DNA from: Spirillospora albida
GTDB taxonomy: Bacteria; Actinomycetota; Actinomycetes; Streptosporangiales; Streptosporangiaceae
Direction of reading: 5' to 3'
Length of the DNA: 64,000 nt
Assembly (NCBI RefSeq): GCF_000718255.1
Contig: NZ_JOFJ01000003.1
Location: 348,138-412,137 of the forward strand
The notes beneath the pieces are model-generated. The model saw nothing but the letters and a program-made list of their open reading frames with translations. It was not told the origin of the DNA and made no database searches. The translations under genes were made by a program, and so were the position numbers. Below are positions 24,513 through 33,116 of this stretch, one piece after another (position 1 is the first letter of the stretch; each line of letters starts with the position of its first letter).

Positions 24513-25979
24513 CTAGTCCCAGAGGCCGCGGTCGTCGCCGCGCGGGTCCAGGACGATCGCGTCCGCGGCGCCGTCGAACACCTTGACCGGACGGGTCGCC
24601 GGGTCGAACGGCGTCCAGCCCGGGTCGCCGCCGACGGCGAAGTCGAGCCAGGCGCGGTGCATCGCGGCGGCGAGCCCGCGCGGCGGGTTCGGCCCGGCCA
24701 TGCCGCCGGTGTCGGCGCGCAGGTTGTCGAAGACGAAGCCGAGTTCGAGGGCGTGGCAGGCGCCGAGCCCGGCGACGGGCGAGCGCCACGCGAACTCGTA
24801 CATCCAGGTGCGGCCGCCGGACGCGGCGTGCCCGGCGGCGGTGCGGTGCGCCGGGACGCGGAACAGCGAGTCCGTGATGATCATTGCCATGAGCTCGCCG
24901 GAGGTCAGACCGGGGTGGCGCTCCCGGTAGGCGGCGGGCAGCGTCGCCGGGACTCCCATCCCGGCGGTGGCGGGGACGATCAGCTCCTCGGTGAAGACGT
25001 CCGCGAGACCGGTCGGCATGAGGAACAGCCGGAACTCCTCCGCGTTGTAGCCGATCAGGAGGTCGACGTCCCTCCCGGCGCCGGCCGCGATGGCGTCCTC
25101 GGGGCGGCGGGTGAGCAGCTCGCCGTCGATGACCGGGGTGAGGGACATCCCGCCCGCGGCGGTGGTGGCGCCCCAGCGGCCCGGGTCGGGCAGCGCCGCG
25201 ACCTCGGCGGCGACGGCCGACTGGACGGGGATGATCGCCGCCGGGTCGAGCGCGGCGAAGCCCTCGGCGGTCGGCTCGACGCCGAGCCGGGCCGCCATCT
25301 CCTTGACGACGAGGAGGGCGTCCTCGGGCTCCTGCGCGATGGAGCCCGCGCCGCTCTGCGGGATCGCCCGCCGGAACAGGCCGAGGTCGAGGGAGAGCAG
25401 GGTGGTGACGCTCATCGCGCCCGCCGACTCGCCGAACACCGTGACCCGTGACGGGTCGCCGCCGAACGCCGCGATGTTGTCGCGGACCCATTCCAGCGCG
25501 GCGATCTGGTCGAGCAGCCCCCGGTTGGCCGGGGCGCCGGGCAGGTGCGCGAAGCCCTCGACGCCGAGCCGGTAGTTGATCGTCACGCAGACGGCGCCGT
25601 CGCGGGCGAAGTTGCGGCCGTTGTAGACGTCCACGGCGCCGGATCCGTTGCGGAAGGCGCCGCCGTGGATCCACACCATGACGGGCAGGCCGGAGCCGCC
25701 GGGATCGGGCGTCCAGACGTTCAGGTTGAGGCAGTCCTCGCCCGGGACGACCGGGTCGGGCAGCAGCTCGCTGAACGGCTTCGGGTACGGGGGCTTGGGC
25801 GCGGTGGGGCCGTAGGCGACGGCGTCGCGGATCCCGTCCCAGGACGCGGGCGGCCTGGGCTCCCGGAACCGGTTCGGGCCGAACGGCGGCGCTGCGTAGG
25901 GGATGCCGAGGAAGGCGGTGACCCCGCCCTCGGCCGTTCCGCGCACCCGCCCGTATGCGGTCTGAACGACTGCTCCCAT
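24513..25979 (-). CDS. Type-B carboxylesterase
   Basis: A 488-residue alpha/beta-hydrolase of the carboxylesterase/para-nitrobenzyl esterase family. The oxyanion-hole region MVWIHGGAF is at ~100, the conserved EDCLNLNVWTP before it, and the nucleophile elbow GESAGAMS at ~185. The catalytic acid and His are likely the Glu in NAEEF (~310) and the His in CHALEL (~405). No signal peptide is seen. ATG 25979 has GGAGG seven bases upstream. A TetR-type operator lies 17-33 bp before the start and a tetR gene precedes it on the same strand, so repression by that TetR is likely. Confidence 0.93.
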   Translation of the reverse strand: MGAVVQTAYGRVRGTAEGGVTAFLGIPYAAPPFGPNRFREPRPPASWDGIRDAVAYGPTAPKPPYPKPFSELLPDPVVPGEDCLNLNVWTPDPGGSGLPVMVWIHGGAFRNGSGAVDVYNGRNFARDGAVCVTINYRLGVEGFAHLPGAPANRGLLDQIAALEWVRDNIAAFGGDPSRVTVFGESAGAMSVTTLLSLDLGLFRRAIPQSGAGSIAQEPEDALLVVKEMAARLGVEPTAEGFAALDPAAIIPVQSAVAAEVAALPDPGRWGATTAAGGMSLTPVIDGELLTRRPEDAIAAGAGRDVDLLIGYNAEEFRLFLMPTGLADVFTEELIVPATAGMGVPATLPAAYRERHPGLTSGELMAMIITDSLFRVPAHRTAAGHAASGGRTWMYEFAWRSPVAGLGACHALELGFVFDNLRADTGGMAGPNPPRGLAAAMHRAWLDFAVGGDPGWTPFDPATRPVKVFDGAADAIVLDPRGDDRGLWD

Positions 25980-25995
25980 GTCCGCGCCTCCGGTT

Positions 25996-26012
25996 TTAGA
26001 AAGATGTTCTAA
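25996..26012. promoter_or_regulatory. Palindromic operator upstream of the carboxylesterase
   Basis: TTAGAA-AGATG-TTCTAA is a perfect inverted repeat (6-bp arms, 5-bp spacer) in otherwise GC-rich DNA. It lies between the esterase start (25979) and the end of the upstream tetR gene, where it could block the esterase promoter. Confidence 0.65.
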
Positions 26013-26095
26013 GACCGCAGGGTAAGGGACGGGCGCTTCCGGCGTCAGCCCTCCCCGCGCCGCCCCTCGCGCTCCCCCGTGCCGCCCTGCCCGGG

Positions 26096-26743
26096 TCAGC
26101 CCTTCCCGGCGTGCAGCATCCGGGTGAGGTATCCGCGCGCGAACGCGCGCAGCTCGTCGTCGGTCTCCAGGACGAGTCCGCCGCCCGGGACGAGCAGCAG
26201 CGACGTCGCGACGCGCAGCAGCACCTCCGCGACCGTCGCCAGGTCGGCGGCGTCCCCTTCCGGACGGGCGCGGCGCAGCCGGTCGGCGAGGATGTCGCGC
26301 GCGGCGAGCATCACCGCGCCGCCGTTCATGCTGAGCTGCGGCAGGAACGCCTCGGGCTCGCTCTGCACGACCCGCGCCATCAGCGGGTGCTCGCGCGCGG
26401 CCTGCAGCCCCGCGACGAACCCCTCCACGACGGCGTCCTCGGCGGACGCGAGGCCGTCCGTGGCCGCCGCGATCGCCGTGAGGAACCGCCGCACCTCGCG
26501 CAGGATCACCGCCTGGACGAGTTGCTCCTTGTTCGTGAACCGCCGGTAGATCGTGGTGCGCGCGACGGCGGCCCGCTTGGCGACGTCCTCGACGCTGACG
26601 CGGCGCAGCCCGTAGGTCTCGAACTCGGTGAGCGCGGCGTCCAGGATGCGGGTGTCGAGGTCGTCGCCGCCGGAGTCGGGGGCGGACAGGCGGGCGAGCA
26701 GCCCTGCCTGGTTCACGGCCGTGCGGGTCGCGTCCATGGTCAT
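26096..26743 (-). CDS. TetR-family regulator
   Basis: A 215-residue regulator. The HTH (RRVSVEDVAKRAAVARTTIYRRFTNKEQLV) is preceded by a ~30-residue N-terminal extension, and the C-terminal domain is helical. It lies between the carboxylesterase (same strand, downstream) and the MpaB-type oxygenase (divergent). A TTAGAA-N5-TTCTAA palindrome sits before the esterase. It could control either or both. Starts at ATG 26743 or 26737 are equivalent. Confidence 0.9.
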   Translation of the reverse strand: MTMDATRTAVNQAGLLARLSAPDSGGDDLDTRILDAALTEFETYGLRRVSVEDVAKRAAVARTTIYRRFTNKEQLVQAVILREVRRFLTAIAAATDGLASAEDAVVEGFVAGLQAAREHPLMARVVQSEPEAFLPQLSMNGGAVMLAARDILADRLRRARPEGDAADLATVAEVLLRVATSLLLVPGGGLVLETDDELRAFARGYLTRMLHAGKG

Positions 26744-26838
26744 GACGGCACCTCAGGGGGACGGGAGGGCCGGGCTGCCCGGCCGATGGCTACAGGGATA
26801 CAATAAGCGTCGTTCTGTTTCTTCATCTCCTCGATGCG

Positions 26839-27669
26839 ATGGTGCCCATGACGGATGGACTTGGCCCCGGCTCCCTCACCTGGCGCTTCTTCGGCGACAC
26901 CCGCATGCTGCTCGTCGGGCCGCGGGCGGCCGTTCTGCAGAACATGCTCCCGGAACTCGGCCAGGGCGTCCTGGACCACTCGGTGTTCTTCAAGGAGACG
27001 TTCGCGCGCGTGAAGCGCTCCGCCGGCCCGATCCTCGACACCGTCTACGGCGGAGACCGCGCGGAGGCGACGGGGCACCGCGTCCGCGATTACCACCGCG
27101 GCATCAAGGGCGAGATGCCGGACGGCACCCGCTACCACGCCCTCGATCCCGAGACCTACTACTGGGCCCACGCCACCTTCCTCGACAACATGCTCTACGG
27201 GGTGGAGACGTTCATCCGCCCTCTCGGCGACGCGGAGAAGCGCCGCATCTACGAGGAGTCGAAGGTCTGGTTCCGGCTGTACGGGGTCAGCGACCGCGGG
27301 ATGCCGGACGACTGGGAGTCGTTCCAGGCGTACTGGAAGCGGATGCTGGACGAGGTGATCGTCCCGCACAAGACCGCCCGGTACGGCGTCGGCTACGTCA
27401 CCAAGGGCCTGCCGCGCCCGCCGAAGGTGCCCGCGCCGGTGTGGCGGGCGGTGTCCCCGCCGCTGAACGCGGTCGCCCGCTTCGTCACGGTCGGCGGCCT
27501 GCACCCGAGGATGCGGGAGCTCCTGGAACTGCCCTGGTCGGAGGCCGACGAGCGCCGCCACCGCCGCTTCGCCGCGGCCGTGCGGCGGGCGAACGCGCTC
27601 TGGCCCCTGCTGCCGGAGGCCGTCCGCTACGTCCCGCAGGCGCGAAGGGCGTTCCGCAGGCACCGCTGA
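26839..27669 (+). CDS. MpaB/rubber-oxygenase-type heme oxygenase (DUF2236)
   Basis: A ~276-residue all-helical protein of the DUF2236 family, which includes latex-clearing protein Lcp and fungal MpaB and uses heme b. The family hallmarks are present: RVRDYHRGIKG with a putative heme-ligating His near residue 80, and DPETYYWAHATF with a second conserved His. Candidate starts are ATG 26839 and ATG 26848. It has no signal peptide. It lies beside an SDR, a P450 and lipid-ligase genes, which suggests oxidation of a terpenoid or lipid chain. The substrate is unknown. Confidence 0.88.
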   Translation: MVPMTDGLGPGSLTWRFFGDTRMLLVGPRAAVLQNMLPELGQGVLDHSVFFKETFARVKRSAGPILDTVYGGDRAEATGHRVRDYHRGIKGEMPDGTRYHALDPETYYWAHATFLDNMLYGVETFIRPLGDAEKRRIYEESKVWFRLYGVSDRGMPDDWESFQAYWKRMLDEVIVPHKTARYGVGYVTKGLPRPPKVPAPVWRAVSPPLNAVARFVTVGGLHPRMRELLELPWSEADERRHRRFAAAVRRANALWPLLPEAVRYVPQARRAFRRHR

Positions 27670-27676
27670 CGCCGCC

Positions 27677-27718
27677 GGTGCGCCGCGGCGAGGGGAGGTC
27701 TCCCCGCCGCGGCGCACC
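27677..27718. terminator. Long hairpin between convergent genes
   Basis: GGTGCGCCGCGGCG (27677-27690) pairs perfectly with CGCCGCGGCGCACC (27705-27718), and an inner GGGGA/TCCCC extends the stem. It follows the MpaB-type gene by 8 bp and faces the end of the SDR gene, so it probably stops transcription from both sides. Confidence 0.75.
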
Positions 27719-27730
27719 GCGCCGGCGCCG

Positions 27731-27787
27731 GTTCCGGACGCGAACGTCAGTTCCGGACGCGGGCGTCAGTTCCGGATGCGGGCGTCG
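27731..27787. repeat. Three 19-bp tandem units spanning the SDR stop codon
   Basis: Units 27731-27749, 27750-27768 and 27769-27787 share GTTCCGGACGCGGGCGTCA with one to three changes. The unit at 27769-27787 is the last coding stretch of the SDR gene; the other two are copies beyond it that repeat the TGA. Confidence 0.85.
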
Positions 27788-28569
27788 TAGGCCTTGCGCG
27801 CTTCCGGGTCGTAGTCCAGGAAGATCTTGTCCAGGCCGTAGCGGCGGGACGTCGCCTGCCGCACCCTGTCGGGCAGCAGCGCGCCGATCTTCACCTGGCG
27901 GCCGAGCTTCTTCGGCACCACGGCCTGCGGCCGGGGCCGCCCGATCAGCTCGACGACCGCGGCGGCGATGTCCTCCGGCTCGCAGTTGTCCATGCCCTTC
28001 GGGCTCTGCGTCCCGGCGACGAGCTCGGTGTTGGTGAACGTCGGCAGGACGGCGCTGACGTGCACGCCCCGGTCCTGGACCTCCAGCCGGGTCGCCTCCG
28101 TGAACGCGATGACGGCGGCCTTGCTCGCGTTGTAGAGCGCGAGACCCGGCACGTACATGACGCCGGCCAGCGACGCGATGTTGATGATGTGGCCCTTGCC
28201 GCGCGGCAGCATCAGGCCGAGCGCGAGCTTCGTGCCGAGCATCACGCCGTGCACGTTGATGTCGAAGCAGCGGCGCGCGTCGGCGTCGCTCTCGTCGGTG
28301 ACGGCGCCGATCGGCATGATGCCCGCGTTGTTGATGAGGACGTCGATCGGCCCGGCGGCCTTCTCCGCCTCCGCGAGGAACGCCTCGAACGATTCGCGGG
28401 ACGTGACGTCCACCGGGAACGCGGGTGCGCCGAGCGACGCGCCCGCCTCCTTCGCGGCGGCCTCGTCGATGTCGCCGATGACGACGGTGGCGCCCTTCGC
28501 CTTGAGGGCGCGGGCGGTGGCGAGGCCGATGCCCCGCGCCGACCCGGTGATGGCGATGACCTTGCTCAT
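27766..28569 (-). CDS. SDR-family oxidoreductase
   Basis: A 267-residue classical SDR with TGSARGIG at residues 8-15, NNAGIMP near 80, and the Ser-Tyr-Lys triad in NIASLAGVMYVPGLALYNASKAA. The C-terminal ~70 residues lack the usual VDGG and contain basic and aromatic residues (SRRYGLDKIF), as in the actinobacterial subgroup near P450 genes. It follows the P450 by 41 bp on the same strand, suggesting an operon: P450 hydroxylates, SDR oxidises the alcohol. The 3' end is tandemly duplicated. Confidence 0.92.
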   Translation of the reverse strand: MSKVIAITGSARGIGLATARALKAKGATVVIGDIDEAAAKEAGASLGAPAFPVDVTSRESFEAFLAEAEKAAGPIDVLINNAGIMPIGAVTDESDADARRCFDINVHGVMLGTKLALGLMLPRGKGHIINIASLAGVMYVPGLALYNASKAAVIAFTEATRLEVQDRGVHVSAVLPTFTNTELVAGTQSPKGMDNCEPEDIAAAVVELIGRPRPQAVVPKKLGRQVKIGALLPDRVRQATSRRYGLDKIFLDYDPEARKAYDARIRN

Positions 28570-28610
28570 GCGTTGTTCTCCAAGCTCATCTGTTCTGAAA
28601 ACTCAGCCGA

Positions 28611-29969
28611 CTAGAGGCGGTCGAGGCGGACGGGGAGGCCGTCCTTGGGCGAGGGCAGGGACGTGGTGTCGAGCGGCCACTCGTAGCGCGCCGGAACGCT
28701 CCACCGGTACCGCTGGAGGATCTGGTGCAGGACGCTCTTCACCTGCATCCCGGCGAAGTGCAGGCCGATGCACTTGTGCGCGCCGCCGCCGAAGGGCGCC
28801 CACGCGTACCGGTGCACCTTGTCCTCACGGCGCTCCGGGGAGAACCGCTCGGGGTCGAACCGCTCCGGGTCCGGCCAGTACTCGGCCATGCGCTGGTTGG
28901 TGAGGGTCGGCACGACGACGAGCGCGCCCTTCGGGATGTGGAACCCGAGGATCTCGGTGTCCTTCACGACCCGGCGGGGCAGCGCCGGGACGGGCGACAC
29001 CAGCCGCAGCGACTCCTTCATGACCATGTCGATGCCGGTGAGCTCGTCCAGGTCGGTGAAGTCGAGGCCGGGGCCGCCCTTCCTCTGCGCGAGCGCGAGG
29101 GACTCGTCGCGCAGCCGCTCCTGCCACTCGGGATGCTTGGCGAGGTAGTACGCCATGGTCGTCAGCGTGATGGTGGTGGTGTCGTGCGCCGCCATCAGCG
29201 CGAAGATCATGTGGTTGACGACGTCCTCGTCGGTGAACCGCTGGCCGTCGTCGGTCTCGGCCTGGCAGAGCGCCGCGAACAGGTCGTCGCCGCCGTCCCG
29301 GCGCTTGGCCGGGAGGTGCCGGTAGAAGAACTCCTCGAGCGTCTCGCGCGCCTTCAGGCCCTTGTGCCAGCGCAGCCCCGGGACGGGGAAGCGCACGTAC
29401 GCGGTGCCCGCCCGGACGGCGTCGATGAACGCGCCGTTGATCCGGTCGGCTTCGGCGCGGTCCAGTTCGACGCCCATGAAGACGTCGGTGGCGAGGTCGA
29501 GGGTGAGCTGCTTGATGCGGTCGTAGACGACGAAGTCCCGTCCGGGCGTCCACGCCTCGACGCCGGCGGCGATGCCGGGAGCCATCGCCTCCATGTAGGA
29601 GTGCAGCCGCTTGCTCGTGAACGCCTGCTGCATGATGCGGCGGTGGTGCAGGTGCTCCTCGAAGTCGAGCAGCATGATGCCGCGGTGGAAGAACGGCCCG
29701 ATGTACAGGCCCCAGGCGGGCCCGTTCGCGAACGCCTTGTCGCGGTTGACGAGGACCGCCTCGGCGCCCGCCGGCCCCTGGACGGTGACCGTGCGCTGCC
29801 CGAGCAGCCAGCCCCAGGCCACCTCGCCGTACTTGTCGTACCGCTCGCGCGCGGTCTCGAACGGGTGCCGCATCACCTTCAGCGTGGCCCCGATGTAGGG
29901 AATGCCGGGCACGCCCGGGACCGGTTTGAGGCCGCTGCCCTCCGGCGGCGGCGCGAGCACGCTGACCAT
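28611..29969 (-). CDS. Cytochrome P450 (lipid/sterol-type)
   Basis: A 452-residue P450. The I-helix AAHDTTTITLT is near 265, the K-helix ExxR is KESLRLV (~330), and the heme loop is FGGGAHKCIG (Cys ~390). The N-terminal GVPGIPYIGATLKVM resembles CYP136/CYP51-like mycobacterial enzymes rather than the short soluble antibiotic-type P450s. It probably hydroxylates a lipid or steroid-like substrate with a ferredoxin not encoded here. It is upstream of the SDR in the same direction. Confidence 0.95.
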   Translation of the reverse strand: MVSVLAPPPEGSGLKPVPGVPGIPYIGATLKVMRHPFETARERYDKYGEVAWGWLLGQRTVTVQGPAGAEAVLVNRDKAFANGPAWGLYIGPFFHRGIMLLDFEEHLHHRRIMQQAFTSKRLHSYMEAMAPGIAAGVEAWTPGRDFVVYDRIKQLTLDLATDVFMGVELDRAEADRINGAFIDAVRAGTAYVRFPVPGLRWHKGLKARETLEEFFYRHLPAKRRDGGDDLFAALCQAETDDGQRFTDEDVVNHMIFALMAAHDTTTITLTTMAYYLAKHPEWQERLRDESLALAQRKGGPGLDFTDLDELTGIDMVMKESLRLVSPVPALPRRVVKDTEILGFHIPKGALVVVPTLTNQRMAEYWPDPERFDPERFSPERREDKVHRYAWAPFGGGAHKCIGLHFAGMQVKSVLHQILQRYRWSVPARYEWPLDTTSLPSPKDGLPVRLDRL

Positions 29970-30059
29970 GGGACCTCCGGGGATGCGCTCACGCTTGCGC
30001 TACAGAAAACCGAGATCTGTTGCTTTGTTGTAACGCAGCGGACACCCGTAAGTCCAGAC

Positions 30060-33026
30060 TTATCGGACGTGAGTTGCACCGGTCCCGGACCGGTCCGGAT
30101 CCAGCAGCCGCCGCCGCGCCGCCTCGGTCAGCGGCCGGTACGCGCCCGTCCGGTCGCGGTGGAAGACGAGCCCGCCGCCCGCCGGGGGCAGGCCCTCCGC
30201 CCGCAGCGGCGCCGTGCGCAGCCGCCGCCCCGCCGTCACCGGCACCTCCGGCACCACCCGGACGATCTGAGGCCGCAGCCCGGGATCCACCTTCAGCAGC
30301 GCCTCGGCCAGGTCGATCGGCTTCAGCTCGGCGCCCTCCCGCAGCACGATCGCGGCCACCACCAGCTCCGCGTCCCCCACCGGAACGCCGTACACGGCGA
30401 CCGTGTCGACGTACGCGAGATCGCCGAGCGCGTCCCGGATCGGGCCGGGCGGGACGATGCCGCCCGCCGTGCGGATCAGCTCCGCCTCGCGTCCGGCGGA
30501 CCAGAAGTCGCCGTCCCCGTCCCGGGTGAACAGGTCACCGGTGATCGTCCAGGCGTCCTCGGGGGCGAACACGCCCCGCACCGGACGGGCCGCCGCCGCG
30601 AGCGTCGCCGGCCGGATCCGCGCGAGCAGCATCCCGATCTCGCCGGGCGGGCACTCGACGGCGAACCCGTCCGGCCCCTGGACGAGCTCACCGCGCTCCA
30701 GGTCGTAGCGGGCGAGCCGCACCTCGGCGCTGCCCGGCAGCGGACGGCCGAGCGCGCCCGGCTTCTTCCCGCTCAGGTTGACGAGGACGGCCTCCCCCGC
30801 CGTCGACGCGTAGAACTCCAGCACCCGGGCCGGCGCGAACCGCTCCTCCACCCGCCGCCACAGCCCGCGCGGCATCCCCGACCCGATGAACAGCCGGACC
30901 GGGTGGTGCCGCTCCCCCGGATGCGGCGGCGCGTTCACGAGATCGCGCAGCAGCGTCCAGGTGTAGGACGCGACCGTCACGCCGTAGCGGCGCGCCTCGT
31001 CCCAGAACGTCTCCGGGTCGTAGCCGCCGGCGAGCGCGAGCCGCGCGCCGCCCGCGACGGCCCCGCCGAGGCTCATCAGCACGGCGGACGGATGCTGCAG
31101 CGGCGTGATGCTGTAGACGGTGTCGGCCGGGGTCAGCGCCGCCGACGACGCGGTCCCGAACGCCGACAGCGCCCACCGCCGGTTCGTGACCCGGCTGGCC
31201 CGCAGGTGCTCGCCGTCGCCGGTGAACACGATGAAGGCCAGGTCGCCGGCCCGTCCCGGGTTCGCCCGGAACCAGCCGGGCGGCTCCACCTCGTCCGGGT
31301 CGATCTCCTCCATGTCCGGCAGGACACCGCGGTCACCGCTTCCGCTTCCGCTTCCGCTTCCGCTTCCGCCGAGCAGGTGCGCCGGGACGCCGATCTCCGC
31401 CGCGCGGGCCGCGTGCTCCGGGTCGGCGATCACCCGGGTGATCGCCCCGAGCCGCGCTTCGGCGGACGGGTCACCGTCCGGGCGCAGCAGGACGGCGACC
31501 GCGCCGAGCCGGCTCAGCGCGGCCATCAGCGCGAGCGCCGTCGGCCGGGTGCCCATCAGCACCCCGACCGCGTCGCCCTGCCGCACCCCGACGTGGATCA
31601 GCCCCCGCACGATCGCGTCGATCCGGCGCCGCACCGCGTCGTGCGTGTGCGCCCGCCCCCGGTAGAGGAAGAACACATCGTCCGGCCGGCGCCGCGCCTG
31701 CTCGTCCAGCAGCAGGCCGAGCGACACGCGGGTGGTGGCGTGGATGCGCTCCAGCCGCGCCAGCCGGGGCAGATGCCGCGCGGCCTGCCCGGCGAGCTGC
31801 CGGGTGCCCTGCACCACCTGCGCGGCGGACCGGGCCGCGCCCGCCCCGACGCCCGCCGCGAGCCGCAGCCCGTACGCGGCGGGCAGCCCGGCGGGCGGCA
31901 CCTCCTCGTCCCCGGCGACCGGCGCGATGATCTCGGGCAGCGGTCCCGTGCCGTCCCGCCAGCGCGCCCACCCGGCGACCGCCGGCCACGTCCGCTCGGT
32001 CGCGAGGCTCCCCACGACCAGCCCGAAATGGCCCGCCTTGAGGGACGCCTCGTACACCTGCGCGCGCGGTGCGGCCCGCCGGATCCCGCGCACCATCGGC
32101 GGCGCCGCGATCTCGTCGACCTCACCGACGAACGTCAGCACGGGGCAGCCGATGTCGGCGAGCGTGACGAGCCGGTCGCCGATGACGAACCCGCCGGTCA
32201 GCATCCGGTTGTGCTGGACGAACTGCCGGATGAACTCGGCCAGCGCCGGGCCCGGCCACGACACCCAGCCCTCCCGCTCCAGGAACCTCCGCTGCCGCTC
32301 GCGCGGCGCGAGCCGCTCGCGGTCGTGCAGCTGCAGGATGAACTCGGCCCGCGACCGCACCGACTTCACCGGGCTGAGCAGCTGAAAGCCCATCCGCGTC
32401 ACCCAGCCGGGCACCGCGAACCCGCCGAGCAGCCAGTCCGGGATCCGCTCCGCCGCGTCGGACGCGAGCCACCCCGGAACGCCGAACGGCAGCCCCACGC
32501 TGGTGTCGGCGGGGCTGCCGAAGGTGACGCACGACTCGATGCCGTCGCCGCGCCGGTACGCGGCGGCCTGGTACACGAACATGCCGCCCTGCGAGTACCC
32601 GGCGAGATGGACGTCCCGTCCGGTCGCCTTCCGCACCCGGTCGACGGCGTCGCTGACCGCGAGGACGTGGTCGGTGACCGTCCGCTCCAGCCCGCCCGGC
32701 TCCCGCTCGGGCGCCCCGAAGTCGACGACCCACGGGTCGACGCCGTCGCGGTGCAGCAGCCCGACCGCGCTGGTCCCCGCGGAGATGTCGTAGACCTCCG
32801 CGGTGATCATCAGCGGCGGGACGAGCAGCGCCACGGGCCGCTCGCCCGCCGCCGTCTCGGGGAAGTAGTGCCGGAGGCGGTACACCCGCTGCTCCGTCAC
32901 GACCTCGCACGGGGACGCGTCCTCGGCGGTGTCGAATCCGCCGAATCGGGCGACCTCCAGCGCGTTCTGCGCGGTGGCGCCCAGCCGGGACCCGAGACGG
33001 AGGAGCGAGCTGGCAACAGGGGGCAT
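30060..33026 (-). CDS. Fused alpha/beta-hydrolase (PhaC-like) and AMP-dependent acyl ligase
   Basis: A 988-residue two-domain protein. Residues ~1-360 form an alpha/beta-hydrolase like the PHA-synthase/lipase family, with the nucleophile elbow GYSQGG (~145), the acid in VGEVDEIA (~295) and the His in KAGHFGL (~330). Residues ~440-970 form an acyl-CoA synthetase-type domain: DVFFLYRGRAHTHDAV, a degenerate AMP loop (IVFTGDGEHLRASRV, not the usual TSGTTG), YASTAGEAV, and TGDLFTRDGDG. The architecture and length match M. tuberculosis Rv1683, a lipase/acyl-ligase linked to storage lipids. A Gly-Ser repeat lies between the ligase subdomains. ATG 33026 has GAGAGG upstream. Confidence 0.9.
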   Translation of the reverse strand: MPPVASSLLRLGSRLGATAQNALEVARFGGFDTAEDASPCEVVTEQRVYRLRHYFPETAAGERPVALLVPPLMITAEVYDISAGTSAVGLLHRDGVDPWVVDFGAPEREPGGLERTVTDHVLAVSDAVDRVRKATGRDVHLAGYSQGGMFVYQAAAYRRGDGIESCVTFGSPADTSVGLPFGVPGWLASDAAERIPDWLLGGFAVPGWVTRMGFQLLSPVKSVRSRAEFILQLHDRERLAPRERQRRFLEREGWVSWPGPALAEFIRQFVQHNRMLTGGFVIGDRLVTLADIGCPVLTFVGEVDEIAAPPMVRGIRRAAPRAQVYEASLKAGHFGLVVGSLATERTWPAVAGWARWRDGTGPLPEIIAPVAGDEEVPPAGLPAAYGLRLAAGVGAGAARSAAQVVQGTRQLAGQAARHLPRLARLERIHATTRVSLGLLLDEQARRRPDDVFFLYRGRAHTHDAVRRRIDAIVRGLIHVGVRQGDAVGVLMGTRPTALALMAALSRLGAVAVLLRPDGDPSAEARLGAITRVIADPEHAARAAEIGVPAHLLGGSGSGSGSGSGDRGVLPDMEEIDPDEVEPPGWFRANPGRAGDLAFIVFTGDGEHLRASRVTNRRWALSAFGTASSAALTPADTVYSITPLQHPSAVLMSLGGAVAGGARLALAGGYDPETFWDEARRYGVTVASYTWTLLRDLVNAPPHPGERHHPVRLFIGSGMPRGLWRRVEERFAPARVLEFYASTAGEAVLVNLSGKKPGALGRPLPGSAEVRLARYDLERGELVQGPDGFAVECPPGEIGMLLARIRPATLAAAARPVRGVFAPEDAWTITGDLFTRDGDGDFWSAGREAELIRTAGGIVPPGPIRDALGDLAYVDTVAVYGVPVGDAELVVAAIVLREGAELKPIDLAEALLKVDPGLRPQIVRVVPEVPVTAGRRLRTAPLRAEGLPPAGGGLVFHRDRTGAYRPLTEAARRRLLDPDRSGTGATHVR
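31337..31366. repeat. Five perfect hexanucleotide repeats inside a coding region
   Basis: CGCTTC is repeated five times without change, encoding a Gly-Ser run (GSGSGSGSGSG) in the ligase half of the fused protein. Each unit is six bases, so copy-number change keeps the reading frame and alters only linker length. Confidence 0.9.
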
Positions 33027-33116
33027 CGTCGACCTCTCAGAAAGTCAACGACATCGTGTCCGTAATCACCGGCATTGGCAATTCATCCTCGCCCGCTCTC
33101 GGTCGGTCGGGACGGG

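Noticed and set aside
26775..26830. Operator between the divergent tetR and MpaB-type genes
   Set aside because: The ACAATAAGCG/ACAGAACGAC half-sites are only weakly symmetric; not convincing.
28725..33065. 1446-residue plus-strand frame across the P450 and fused ligase genes
   Set aside because: Pure complement of two strong genes; the frame is Arg/Pro/Asp-rich with no domain.
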